Assembly (NCBI GenBank): GCA_027943335.1
Contig: BSBK01006746.1
Coordinates: 208,854 to 272,853 of the forward strand
Direction of reading: 5' to 3'
DNA length: 64,000 nt
Origin: Chamaecyparis obtusa
Lineage: Eukaryota; Streptophyta; Pinopsida; Cupressales; Cupressaceae
The translations under genes and the position numbers were made by a program. A model generated the notes under the pieces. It was not told the DNA's origin. It worked only from the letters and a program-made list of their open reading frames with translations, and did not search any database. How positions within the stretch are numbered: the stretch's first letter is position 1; each line of letters begins with the position of its first letter. Below are positions 1 to 11,475 of the stretch, in pieces.

Positions 1-114
1 ATGCCATCCTTCTTGGAAAAGAAAATCATCCTCCATCTCTAATTCAACATTGAGAACTTTTGTAACATTAGGTTCCTCATGTTCTACACCATCCATGTGA
101 GCTGAAACATTGTG

Positions 115-201
<87 letters not shown>

Positions 202-251
202 TATATGTATATATATATGTACATATATGTATATATATATGTATTTATATA

Positions 252-338
<87 letters not shown>

Positions 339-371
339 GTATGTATATATATATATATATATGTATATATA
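115..371. repeat. TA microsatellite with TATATG/TATACA variants
   Basis: An almost pure TA run of about 80 bases grades into TA interspersed with TATATG, TATACA and GTACATATATGT units. It is self-complementary along its length, so it can form hairpins. Open frames across it (YIYIYI-type) are low-complexity artefacts. Confidence 0.97.
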
Positions 372-496
372 TTTTGATAAATCTACACTTTTGATATATC
401 CTTATATAACAATCATATATCCTTTGATAAATCTACTCTTTTGAATACATTTTTATTGCTTGATCTTGACATTCTTCTAATTGAAACTTCTTTCTA

Positions 497-777
497 TTTT
501 ATAAAGTGATAATTTGGATGAATACTATTGGTATCATCACTTATCACCATGTATCAGTTCTATAATGAAACTTCCTATCTTACTCTTGGATGTTAAAAAC
601 TTTGGACTGTCATTACAGGATTGTCACATACCTTCAACATTGAGAACATAGTATTCTCATATACTGTGGGATGCTTTTCCCATGCCATCATTTATTCTTG
701 AAAAAAATGCAACTATACTTGCATGGGTATAAGCATCCCATAAGCTACCAGAATACTCAGCAACAAATGGAGCAAAC
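497..777 (+). repeat. Dispersed direct repeat, copy 1
   Basis: About 280 bp that recur in the same orientation at 2279-2560, roughly 85% identical by eye. Both share the start TTTTATAAAGTGAT and the block GGATGAATACTATTGGTA. Near the right end CCCATGC and GCATGGG flank about 30 bases and could form a stem. Spacing is about 1.5 kb. Terminal repeats of a small decayed element or a local duplication would both fit; no target duplication is visible. Confidence 0.75.
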
Positions 778-2278
778 TAGTTAGAATAACAAATACTTCA
801 TGAGGTAGTGGGTGTAGTCTTTTATCTTTTATGTGGATTTAGGGCAACAATAAATAGAATGTGTGTAGTAGTTAATACTCATAGATAATTTGTATGAAGT
901 ATTTGAGGGGCTAATACAAGAAAATATTAGAGAATAATTTGAAGTATGAGCATCCCCTCTACAATATTTAAAACTTGCCACACGAGTTGGAAGTATTAGC
1001 AAATGAAAAATCATATCAAAATATTTATAAATTGCAAACAATTTTGTTTTGATGAAACAATGGAAGAAAAATTCATGATACCAAGAAAAAATGAAGGGCT
1101 CTGAGTTCAATAGACTACTCATAGAAGATGATAGGAGAATTGGCTTCCAACAAGGCTATGGAGTCATGGCTGAACGACTACAAGAATTGAGTATGCAAGG
1201 TTCTACTGATGGATCCATCATAGAGGTAATTAAGGTTACGTGTTGATGAATGTTAATGAATGTCATGTTATAATGAATGAATGCTATATTTTTTTAATGG
1301 ATGAAAGAATGTTAGATGTTAACAGGGAATGTAGAGTGATGTAAGGGGGGGAGGGACCATATGAACTTACACCTTCACATGGTTGGCCCTATCAAGTAGA
1401 GAATATTAAACTATTCTCAAAACAAAGCGAAGATCAATAAGATAACACACTTTTCTCAATAATGAAATTAGTCACTCCAATCCTTGATCACTTATTATCA
1501 GTAGGGTTCAATGGAACAATAGCCTAATGCATCCTTACAATGGCACCTTGGTGTAGAGGGATATTGGACCCACACCTCTACAATTTGACCAAAAGGATCA
1601 CTCCTAGACCATATACTCCAAGTCCTTGGCTTAATTAATAGCTATCAATGTTGAAAACTCTTCCTAGGATCCACTATTCTCCACATGTTAATATCCTCTC
1701 AAACTCTGATGGTTAGATTATCTACTACCCCTTCTACTACCCCTTCTAGAGCTTTTTAAAATTTTCTTCTAGTCATGAAATACTTACATCATGGTCACAA
1801 ATAGTTTTTAAGGAAGCTTCATAATCTGCTTGATGTTGTTGAACTTGTTCTCCATCTCTTGATTGTATTCTTGTATCTTTTCAATTTGAATCACATAAGG
1901 AGAAATATTATTCTTGAATTTCTCCCGATTCTCAAGTTCAGCTTGTAGTTGGTCTTGTATGTACTATGAACTAAAGATCCAATTCCACTTGTCCAATTAC
2001 CTCAGATTGTTGTGTAATGTTTATTTATAAATAAGATATCATTCTTGATACTCAAATTTTATTCCAAAGTAGTGCATTTTTTGTTGCATAAAGCTAGCTC
2101 CTTGTTTGCACCATTTAAAGCCTTGTCAAAGTCTTCCATCTTTCTATGTATTTATGATAATGTTTATTGAAAGAAATGCTCTATGTTTATTTATCTAACT
2201 GCTCCATAAGTGTAATCTATGAAGTTTTGCATATGTATTTATGGTTGGACCTGTGCTTTTAATTAAAAGTTCTTGTTG

Positions 2279-2560
2279 TTTTATAAAGTGATCATTTGGA
2301 TGAATACTATTGGTAGCATCACTTATCATCATGTACATCAGTTCTATAATGCAACTTCCTATCTTACTCTTGAATGTTAAAAACTATGGACTGTCATTAC
2401 ATTATTTTCACATACCTTCAACATTTGAGAACACAGTATTCTCATATATGAGGGTTGATTTACCCATGCAATCATTTATGCTTGAAAAACTTGCAACTAT
2501 GCTTGCATGGGTATAAGAAACCCACAAGCTATGAGAATACTCAACATAAAATGGAGACCA
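2279..2560 (+). repeat. Dispersed direct repeat, copy 2
   Basis: Partner of the repeat at 497-777. The inverted pair is longer here (ACCCATGCAA at about 2461 and TTGCATGGGT at about 2502). It lies just upstream of the duplicated backbone unit. Confidence 0.75.
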
Positions 2561-2814
2561 ACAACACATGATGAAGTTCCAGATGTGCATCCCATTGGTG
2601 TAGGTATTCATTTGCCATTAATTTTTTTAATGTAGTTATTAATACAATTAAACATCTTAAATTAAAATTGGTGTATTAATTAATGCAACCTTTTTTGTTA
2701 ATATTTTAGAGTATGTAGTTGATTGTATTGGACTTGTTATCCTCTTAATGCAATGTGCTATTCGAAAGTAATTTATTGTTGTTTCCTTGATTTTCATATG
2801 TTATATTGTCCTAA

Positions 2815-4282
2815 CAAATTCATTGTTCGTTAAGATAAACTTCCTTAGTTGTTCATGTTTTTCAGTCAAACACCTATCATTTCCCTTCTCCATATGCAAC
2901 AATGTGCTCCTTATGCTTCAACGCCAAATTTTTAAGGGTCTTCTTGATCACATCTATTCCACCATTGGTCTTCATAGGTTTTGTGCTATCAACTTTGAAT
3001 ATTGAATGAGAATAAGCTCATTATTATGGTTAACAAACTCGTGAACAAGACACATATCTTTTCTGTAGCTATGAGTACCAACCTATAATTTGTGTGAGTA
3101 CCAACACTGTTCCAATCACCCTAAAAGTGAAGCCAAAGCTATATCATATTTTATTAAGTGAAATGTCTAGTGACAATAAATGAATGAAAATGAGATGAAT
3201 TTAATGTTGGAATGACATTTAAATACAAGATCATGAATCATAACTAACGCTCCAAATTGTACAAGTCAATAATGTTCTAGTTAATGTAGTTTCTAATAAA
3301 ATCTGATATCTCATTAAGTTTCACAAATCTTTGAGAATTTGTATATTTGATAAAATTACCAATAATATGCATATATTTTAAAGAAAATTAATCACAATCT
3401 AAATTGTCTAATGAAATTCCAACAGATGGACCAACTTGGAATTCACACCATTCTTGGACTTTGATCCTTCATCCAATATTTTGGATCAAATATCTGATCA
3501 CCATGACTATCCTTGACACGCATTCAATAAATCTCTAAACTCTTAATATATATCGTGGCTATATTTTTTTTATCCAATTTCCATAGTTCATTTGGTATTT
3601 ATTTGATCATCTTCTATATATGATAGTCATGAATTTATATAATCTTTGAAGCTTTGTTTGATGTTTTCCTATTGAATCTTCATAGATTTATGCTTGAATA
3701 AAACCATCCATGCTCAAATATTTCATGTCTATATTTCATTTATCTAATCAAAGCAATTTTTACCCTTGATTCATTTCTTTGGATCATTAGATCTAATCAG
3801 TATAAAAAATAAAGTTTGTCAATGATATTCTATACTTTATGATGCTAGCTAGCTATATTGACACCTCTTTTATGATGAAAGTAACTCTCCTACATTAATC
3901 AGCTATAACCATATATACATATTTTGTTGTTCTTAATTTGGTATTATGTTTCTCCTTAAATAATTAAAATAATTATATCCTAATAAATTTATATAGTCAC
4001 TATACCTATTACAAACTATAACCTTGGAACCTTCTCCTCATGCAAGAAAACTTGATCACTACACTTGTAGCTATATATCCTAATCTGCACCATTCTCTCA
4101 TACTTTTCATTGTATATGTAACTTTATGTTGTTATCTCATTTTCTCTTATATCATTATAACCCTTCATGAGGACTTACATTAAATGCACCCTAAAAATCT
4201 ACTTCAATTGTATATACCAATGTATATTTTATTTTCTTTCATTATTGTAGAACTGCCATTGCAACATTACATTGTTTATAAT
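2815..4282 (+). repeat. Backbone duplication copy 1, segment a
   Basis: Aligns collinearly with 36413 to about 37859 (copy 2), with many substitutions and small indels, roughly 85-88% identical by eye. No coding content is recognised. The segment is cut at 4282 by a non-autonomous LTR element; copy 2 shows the empty site near 37860. Confidence 0.88.
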
Positions 4283-4798
4283 TGTAAGAATTTTGATATT
4301 GCTCTGATACCATGTAAGAATTTGCCTAAGGCAAAGAGTAGAAACCAAGATCTAGAAGCTCAAGAGATAGCACAAGAGAGATAAAATATGATATGATCAA
4401 ATAGATATATTCAATGAATTGATTACATACAATGTAGGAATGCCTCAATATATAGGCAATGCAAGATAACTAGAAGTTATGCAAGTGATAAGATCACAAC
4501 TAGACATGGTGGAATCACATGTCCACCAAAGGTGGATCATCCTCCATTGTACATCAAAGTATGTGCAACATGTGCAACAATGAGAGGATGATAATGTGAT
4601 AAGATCACTAAAGGTGGATCTCACACACAAAGAGGTATGAGAAGACAACTATGACCACCTAAAGTGGAGATTCTCCTAACCATGTGCTAAAAAGAAATGC
4701 AAACTCCTAGGTGTCTCAAAGACAACTAATTATGCAAATGCATTATCCTAAGTAAACTTAAGTAAAGTGTAATTAGTAAATACTTAATTACACCAACA
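4283..4798 (-). repeat. 3' LTR of element A
   Basis: 516 bp, TG...CA ends. Its plus-strand left end carries a 30-bp addition containing GCTCTGATACCA, the complement of the element's own PBS, before a second TGTAAGAATT start. The same arrangement occurs in the other LTR. Confidence 0.93.
4442..4457 (-). promoter_or_regulatory. Putative TATA box, element A 3' LTR
   Basis: Minus-strand GCCTATATATTGAGGC, a TATA box inside a near-palindrome; the identical site is at 6934-6949. Position within the LTR fits the U3 core promoter. Confidence 0.55.
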
Positions 4799-4807
4799 CC
4801 CCCCCTT
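4799..4807 (-). other. Polypurine tract of element A
   Basis: Minus-strand AAGGGGGGG directly next to the TG of the 3' LTR, as expected for the plus-strand DNA primer. Confidence 0.85.
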
Positions 4808-6753
4808 AAGTGCAACTTAGGGGAATGCATTTAAGCTCACAATGCAAGATGGGTCCCAGCTACTAGGCCATGTTAGGTACCCATGTACAATATGCAAGAA
4901 CAATACAATCTCTCATAAAGTGGAGAAAGAGGGAAAACCTCATGGGAAAAACCCTCCCCCCAAAAGAGAGATGAATACAAGATGCATGCATGGATGGAGT
5001 AATCAAGACCCCCCTATTATGACATACATCATGCATATACAATAAAGAATCCCCCCAAAGGAAGGAAATAGGGAAGAGAGACAAAGTAGCCCCCCCTCAA
5101 TGTTGAATCTCCTACAAAGATGGTCCAAAATGTTGACCAATACTCCTCCATAGGAAGAAAATAGAGTGAATGCTGCACCAAGAATGTCAAAGTGTGACAA
5201 AATCAGGTACCAATGTCGATGTAGAATGACTGACAGAATGCCCATTGAGATATGATAGAGATGAGGCATGGAGACACCTGTAAGCACCAACTGGTTACTC
5301 AACTGATAGGTTGGTATACTTGAACTTGTGTCATGCATCCATTAATTGGTTGGAGCATAACTTTCAAGAACCAAGTCTCATGATATTCCTAATCTACTAA
5401 CATATGGATTACATCAAGTGTGTCATCAATGACAAGGTACAAATAAAAATGTGGCACTTTATGATAGTGCGTGTACAACATGGCTCATGCAAGAGCATAC
5501 AACATCAAATACAATGCAAAGCTGGAAACATGAAGAAGATGAAGCCACCAAGGATGCCTTGTCAAATGCTGCAGAAAAAGTGTCCTCCTCTTGGCCTTGT
5601 GCTAGGAAGTCTTTGGGACAAATTTGGCCTCCCCCCCTGTTGTTGGTTGGATGACGCTGCAAAACAGGTAGATACAAGTGGCAAAGAAAAAAATGTGTTC
5701 CCAATTTTGCTTATTTATTAATATTTTATTTTTCAAAAACCCAATGAGTTTAAGAAAAATATTTATTAAAAGACCAAAAAAAACTTTATTAAAAATAAAG
5801 AAAAAAACACATAATTTTTTAAAATTTTTTTAGGATTAAAAAAAACTTTATTAAAAAATTAATAAAGAAAAACATTATTAAATGTTTTATTAAAAAATAA
5901 AGCTTATTAAAAAAACATATTATATTAAATAGTTTTTATTTATTAAAAAAAACTGTTAAAAAAAACAAATTAAAAAACATAGTACTAAAGTTTTTATTTA
6001 ATGAAAAAACTTTTAAAAAACATATTAAAAGTTTATTGAAACCTTTAAAAAAAAACACAAAAAAAACATTTTAAAAAAAATAAAAATTAAAAACCCCTTT
6101 TATGGGGGCCGCATACAGTGCGGAATAGTGCAAGTACATACTATGTAGTGCGTACCGCACTGTGCAATGCGGTCAGCACTACGCAGTGCATACCGCACTG
6201 TGTAGTGCCTGCGCACTGTAGTGCAAAACAAAAAAAAATTTAATTAAAACTTTTCAAAATACGCCCCCCCAATATTTAATTTCAATTTTTTAATATTTTG
6301 ATTTAATTACGAAATGTAATAATTAAAAATGAAAAAATTATTAAAAAATAAAATCGTATTTTTGATGCAGTCGCGTTTGTACTGCAGAGTAGGGAGGGAG
6401 ATTTTTTTTTCTTTAGACGAATGGTGTCTGATCTGGACAAATGAACAGTCGATCTTGGGGTTTTTGGCCGCTCTGATCGCAATGGCAGATTCAGATTTTG
6501 CCCAAAATGCTCCAATTTTGCAGATCAACCTTAGGGGTTCGATTTGCAAAAATTTTTTTCTTCAAATTTGACTTTTGCCTAATATAGGAAAATTTATAGT
6601 CAAAATTTATGGAAACAGCCACCCGAATGCAATGGTGAGGTCTGATCTTGCTCAAAATGCTCCCACAAAATGCTGATCTTGGATCTAAATCGTGGGCCTC
6701 CAAAATTGAAGCAATTAATCACTCTCCAATGGCTATGCAACGAAAACTCCTTT
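4808..6753 (-). other. Non-coding interior of element A
   Basis: No gag or pol signature on either strand. On the plus strand, about 5700-6100 is an extremely A/T-biased tract of A-runs and TTATTAAA blocks. It is followed at about 6105-6235 by a GC-richer cluster of GTGC/GCAC and GTACCGCAC motifs in both orientations. Pyrimidine-rich C-runs occur at about 4958, 5010, 5053, 5089 and 5630. Confidence 0.7.
6105..6235. repeat. GTGC/GCAC palindromic cluster
   Basis: About 130 bp containing many GTGC and GCAC words: CAGTGCGGAATAGTGC, GTGCGTACCGCAC, GTGCATACCGCAC, GTGCCTGCGCAC. Several are short inverted repeats, so the block can fold into alternative stems. It stands out from the A/T-only flanks. 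Confidence 0.7.
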
Positions 6754-6766
6754 GGCTCTGATACCA
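6754..6766 (-). other. Primer-binding site of element A
   Basis: Minus-strand TGGTATCAGAGCC immediately beside the 5' LTR, the classic plant PBS for initiator methionine tRNA. It fixes the element orientation as minus. Confidence 0.92.
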
Positions 6767-7290
6767 TGTAAGAATTTTGATATTGCTCTGATACCATGTA
6801 AGAATTTGCCTAAGGCAAAGAGTAGAAACCAAGATCTAGAAGCTCAAGAGATAGCACAAGAGAGACAAAATATGATATGATCAAATGATCAAATAGATAG
6901 ATTCAATGAATTTATTACATACAATGTAGGAATGCCTCAATATATAGGCAATGCAAGATAACTAAAAGTTATGCAAGTGATAAGATCACAACTAGACATG
7001 GTGGAATCACATGTCCACCAAAAGTGGATCATCCTCCATTGTACATCAAAGTATGTGCAACATGTGCAACAATGAGAGGATGATAATGTGATAAGATCAC
7101 TAAAGGTGGATCTCACACACAAAGAGGTATGAGAAGACAACTATGACCACCTAAAGTGGAGATTCTCCTAACCATGTGCTAAAAAGAAATGCAAACTCCT
7201 AGGTGTCTCAAAGACAACTAATTATGCAAATGCATTATCCTAAGTAAACTTAAGTAAAGTGTAATTAGTAAATACTTAATTACACCAACA
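6767..7290 (-). repeat. 5' LTR of element A
   Basis: 524 bp. Nearly identical to 4283-4798 but with an extra 8-bp tandem copy of TGATCAAA. The internal second PBS-like site lies at 6785-6796. Ends TTACACCAACA at 7290, followed by target duplication ATAAT. Confidence 0.93.
6934..6949 (-). promoter_or_regulatory. Putative TATA box, element A 5' LTR
   Basis: Minus-strand GCCTATATATTGAGGC, same as in the other LTR; likely core promoter of the element's RNA. Confidence 0.55.
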
Positions 7291-8712
7291 ATAATCTCTT
7301 ATCTTCTCTTTGATTTTCATAGAAATACTATGGATGATATTTTACTTGGAATTTTATAAAATAAAATGTATATATGGTTCTTATCCCGTAGAAAATACTC
7401 TTGATATAGTAAATTGTAGCATATATCAAACTTAATAATAATAGATGTATAATGATATTTTTATGATGTTCCCTTTGTTTGTGATCCATGGCTGCTCTTA
7501 GTGGCATGAATTTTAGTGATTGTTCCACATGATACTCATTGTTATCTCTTCTTTATTATGGCTATATGTCAATGTTTGATATCCACATATATTGCCTTTA
7601 GTTGAGTCTACTTCCTTTATGTTATGGTGTATGTTCTTTCGTTAAGCTATATTGTATCATTTCTTACTTTCCTTTTGATATCTTAAAATAGCTATTCACA
7701 TGTTTTATTTTTTCAGTTGGCACATTCTCTATGTTATACTTATAAAGGCTTTCATTTGTGATCCAATCATGCCATTGCTTATGACAAATACAATTATGTA
7801 TCTAGTCTTTTAATGACACTATAATGTTGCTTGCAAAAATAAAATTGTAGCTATAGCTATTAAGCTTTCCTATGCTTTGTATGACATTATCAAGGTATAC
7901 TTTTGACTATCCAACACACCTATAAATGTGTTTTTACAAAAACCATTACACTAAAATTTGCATTTGGCTTGACTTATTCCTAATTATAATAATCACTATC
8001 ATGGTACCTCTATGATGTTTTGTCATTTTCTTCTATGTATCTGGTCAATTCAATACACCTATACTTGCACTTGTGATTTTGATCACGGTATTTTCTATTC
8101 ACTCTAAGTAGATATTGCTATAGCTGCTATTGTGACCTTGAATATCACCCAGTAATTACCCCTTTATCATCTTCTCTTGGCTTCTAAATACAATTTAGTA
8201 CTTAGATGTATCAAAATATAGCCTTTGTATACATGTTATCTTCTTTTTTGTGTCTAATCTATTGCCTAATATATTTGTCCTCTCGTTGTAACATCAAGTT
8301 AAAAGATATAAAAAAATGGAATATTTCTATGATTTTGTCGATTCTCATTTCTTTGATATATACAAAGAATCCTAATTAAAATATATGTTATACTAATGAT
8401 ATTGTTATCATGAAAATCATCTATCTTTGATATATTGGTAGCACAATCTGTATAAGTTTTGACATGAACCTTGCTTGATAAATATGCAAATCTCATACCT
8501 GTCAATTCAAATAGGTACACATAATTCCCAAAGTATGGGTTTTTTTATTTCAATTAAGGTATATGAATATAAGAAACTAATTTATACCCATCACTATTTT
8601 ATAACTTAATGGAAATTCCTCCTACAACTTCCATGAAAATTGAGCACCATGATTTTATGCATCTCTAAGCACTGATATATATATTAACACCTTTTACTTA
8701 TATGTTCCATTA
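7291..8712 (+). repeat. Backbone duplication copy 1, segment b
   Basis: Continues the alignment with copy 2 from about 37860 to 38742 and then 53500 to about 54063. No gene is seen. It ends abruptly at TATGTTCCATTAA, where the truncated left LTR of the Tat element begins; about 60 bp present in copy 2 (54064-54123) are missing here. Confidence 0.87.
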
Positions 8713-8950
8713 ACTTGATTCCTTCATTCTAGGTGAAATTAGGGTTAAGATCCTGAGGATTCTCTTTGATTTCCATTTTCTATGGCTCTATTTTCTAGGT
8801 AGGATCTAGGCATAGGTCCTCCTAGCCTTCATCATTTTCATCACAGGCCCTTGTGTCCTTTCCTAGCACTTTGACCTATTCTATCATCATTTCCAAGTCT
8901 CTAGGCATCCACGGGACCTCCTGTTCTCTACACTGGCTGGATTTGGACCC

Positions 8951-9069
8951 CTAGGTCAAGGTCGAGGTCAACTTTGAACTAGGTCAAGGTTGATGTTGAC
9001 TTTGAACTAGGTCAAGGTTAAGGTCAACTTTGACCTAGGTCAAAGTCGAGGTTGTCCATGACCTTTGTC
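8951..9069. repeat. AGGTCAAGGT motif array in LTR
   Basis: At least five tandem-like copies of AGGTCAAGGT(C/T)(G/A)A or its complement at about 10-30 bp spacing. The 3' LTR has a shorter version (21332-21400), and a longer array lies in the intron of the antisense PMD gene (20078-20275). Confidence 0.8.
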
Positions 9070-9276
9070 AGGATTTGATCCCCCTTTTCAAATTTTGGTC
9101 CCGGAGGACCCCGAAATCAATGTTGGGCTTCTGGATCTGAATGCCAAAGGGTTTTAATTTGAAATTCATTTAATTATTTTTCCTCCTTAGTTGCTTATTG
9201 TGATTGGACCATAATTTGAGGTGAAATTTGAATTTTGGGCCTTTACATTGCCCGAGGAGCCTTTCCTTGAAGCCTC

Positions 9277-9285
9277 TATATAAAG
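9277..9285 (+). promoter_or_regulatory. TATA box of element B
   Basis: TATATAAAG in CCTCTATATAAAGAC. The 3' LTR equivalent near 21600 reads TATAGAAAG, so only the 5' copy keeps the consensus. Confidence 0.6.
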
Positions 9286-9923
9286 ACTCTCTCTTGCTTT
9301 CTTTTTGACAACAACTACACACCAAGTATCCATCAAGTGGAGACATAATTTATTGGAGCAAGAAAGTGATGGTGAAGTGAAGATGGAAGATTGCAAGAGG
9401 ATGATATAAAATATCAAGCCATAGTTGATATCAAGCATTTTTGTGAACAAACCATTGTGGACATTCATTTGGAGCAAGAGGGATTCCTTCTTTCTTGATC
9501 CACCATTTTCAATATTCAAGCATTCAAAGATACAATCATATGGTAGCAATTATGGATTATGAGTTTGGTAAGAGTACTTTAGCCTTGGGGGCTTGGTATG
9601 CTTTCTTATCATATTAAAATTTGTGCATTTCTTTCTCATATCAATTTATGCTAGGGTTTGAATCTAGAGGATTAGATCTTGGCATTAAACATTCAATACA
9701 CACACATATTCTATTACATCCAGCTATTCATGGAGGTGGAAATCATCAAAATAGGGGTTTGACTAAGGAAAAACCCTATATAGCCACCCCAAAACACCAT
9801 TTTCATATATCTACAGTCACTGTTTCAGGAGTTGAAGAGTAGATATGAGTACCCTTTTCACCAAAATTTTGGGATCCATGAACAAAATTTATATCAGAGA
9901 AGTGTAGGTCAAGGATGACTTTT

Positions 9924-9961
9924 AGGGGTAAGATTGTGCCCCAGGGTAAGATCTTACCCCT
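9924..9961 (+). other. Hairpin in LTR near the U5 end
   Basis: Perfect 11-bp arms AGGGGTAAGAT and ATCTTACCCCT around a 16-base loop. Both arms are kept exactly in the 3' LTR (22250-22260 and 22277-22287) although the loop has changed. That pattern suggests, but does not prove, a selected RNA stem. Confidence 0.7.
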
Positions 9962-10470
9962 ATCCTTGGGTCAAGGTTGACCTTCCTCAGAATTGAGAAA
10001 GTTTTTTGGGTTTTCTTCGCCTCTATTTTCCTGTTCCAGATCTGGTTGCAGAATTTCCTGAAACCAAACACAGACATCAGAAAATAGGTATTTCTGTAAC
10101 AGTTTTATTATGAGGTATGTATTTCATCTTATCTAATTTCAAGCATTTCTAGATTCAGTTTAACTTATCATTATCAATTCATATGTATTGTGTGGAATGT
10201 TGGTTTAGGATCTCTATTAGGTACATTGTCAAAACCCTACCTACCTATACCCATTTCTATATCTTACATTTTAGTGAACCTGTATACGACAACTTTTTCT
10301 TTTTGGTGTTAGATTTGCATCTTGTGTTAGATCTTGCATGCTTATAAAAGCAGATTTCTTTTATGCTCTTGCATTTTATATTTCAAAAATACATTTTTTT
10401 TTTGTGAATTCTCTTTAAAAATACAAAAACATTTACATTTTCATGCTTTTAGTATTACTTTGTATTCAAC

Positions 10471-11462
10471 ATGTATGATTCTTGTTTTGAATACTTTGAT
10501 GAGGATTTTATTGTACAAGAGGATAGATTCCCTAATGAGGTACATGGACATGAGGATGAAAATTTTTCGAATGAGATCTCTATTGATCCTATTCCTATTT
10601 CACTCTCCTCCAAAACCTCTCCAATTAACCTTTACCATAGGATGTGTACATGGTTACCTTCATGTCCCACTGTTTGCAACATTGATAAACCTAAAATGAT
10701 ATATCCTAAACCTTTGTTGATGGTAAAAGGATGTCCTCGAATAAAAATTAAGGGTAAACCTAGAGATCCTTTGGATGTCTTTGATAACACATATTTTGTT
10801 TCACATGCTTATCGCACATTGAATAACCCTCAACCTACTGTTCTAGTTTCTTTACCACCTTCTCAACCTATGATTCCTCAAGCTCCTAGGTTTCCTTCTA
10901 CCTTTAAGGAGTATGACTTAGTTGACCAATTACGTTCTACTCCTGCTAAGATATCTTTATGGGAATTGCTTCAAACTTCCCCGACATATCACGAGGCATT
11001 GCAAAAGGCTTTACCTACTCTTCATGCTTCACCTCCTAATCAAGATAACATTCATTCTATTTTGGAGTGCATGCATACTATGCCTTCTGTACCTCCTATT
11101 GTGTTTTCTAATGATGATTTACCTTCTTCTAAGGTGCAGAATCAATATGATGCTCTTATGGTTGATGTTTCTATTAATCAAAGTATCATTCACAGAATGT
11201 TAATTGATAATGGATCTGGGCTTAATGTTTGTAGCATGGATATGCTTAAAGAAATTAAGGCTGATCTCATAGCTATTCAACCTGATAAAGTCCCTATACG
11301 TGGATTTAACAATATTACAAAAAGAACTTTGGGCATTATAACCTTACCTATTAAAGTTGGTCCATTTATCCTCAATATCCCTATTCATGTTATGGCTAGA
11401 CCTCTCAATTATAATCTTCTTTTAGGTAGACCTTGGTTACATACTATGCATGCAGTTCCTGT
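10471..11462 (+). pseudogene. Protease-domain frame of element B, capsid part missing
   Basis: One open frame of about 330 residues from ATG at 10471. Residues about 145-180 match the linker that precedes protease in Tat polyproteins (KISLWELLQTSP). About residues 225-330 form a retropepsin, with active site LIDNGSG and the C-terminal GRPWLH motif. The usual Gag capsid domain and CCHC knuckle are absent: only about 145 residues precede the linker, and none resemble a retrotransposon Gag. The first residues are acidic and unrecognised. The frame reads into the long-TIR insertion and stops shortly after position 11470; its natural continuation resumes at about 13713. The protease would mature the polyprotein in cytoplasmic particles, but the gene is broken. 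Confidence 0.82.
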
Positions 11463-11475
11463 TAGAAATAGGGAA

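Larger units (their letters stand above)
372..2814. other. AT-rich stretch without a recognisable gene
   Basis: Apart from the direct-repeat pair at 497-777 and 2279-2560, I see no coding frame, splice-consistent exon or element end here. Short frames are under 100 codons and have no family signature. A purine run (GGGGGGGAGGGA) lies near 1346. Confidence 0.6.
4283..7290 (-). mobile_element. Young non-autonomous LTR retrotransposon (element A)
   Basis: A 3.0-kb LTR element on the minus strand. LTRs of 516 and 524 bp (4283-4798, 6767-7290) start TG and end CA and are flanked by a perfect 5-bp target duplication, ATAAT (4278-4282 and 7291-7295). The empty site exists in duplication copy 2 near 37860. 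A primer-binding site matching plant initiator-tRNA-Met PBSs abuts the right LTR, and a polypurine tract abuts the left LTR. The 1.97-kb interior has no gag or pol, so it must have been mobilised by another element's proteins (LARD-like class; inference). I count only about five substitutions and one 8-bp tandem gain between LTRs, which makes this the youngest insertion in the window. Confidence 0.94.
8713..10268 (+). repeat. 5' LTR of element B, left-truncated
   Basis: Aligns with 21100-22594. It lacks roughly the first 100 bp of the 3' LTR and joins backbone DNA at a short ACTTGATTCC overlap. It contains an array of AGGTCAAGGT-type repeats (8951-9069), longer here than in the 3' LTR. Ends ...TCTTACA at 10268. 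Confidence 0.85.

Noticed and set aside
110..444. Long YIYIYI open frames over the TA tracts (also 63447-63992)
   Set aside because: Pure translation of TA/TATG microsatellite; open in several frames on both strands.
4301..4312. tRNA-derived fragments (GCTCTGATACCA at 4301, 6755, 6785, 50281)
   Set aside because: These are primer-binding sites or their copies, not tRNA genes; no cloverleaf surrounds them.
6105..6235. tRNA or structured small RNA gene in the GTGC/GCAC cluster
   Set aside because: No A/B box pair or acceptor-stem pattern; repeated short palindromes explain the folding potential.
9187..9549. 120-residue antisense open frame in the LTR of element B, repeated as a 124-residue frame at 21501-21875
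   Set aside because: It is open in both LTRs only because the LTRs are copies of each other. It overlaps the TATA/transcript-start region and has no family resemblance.
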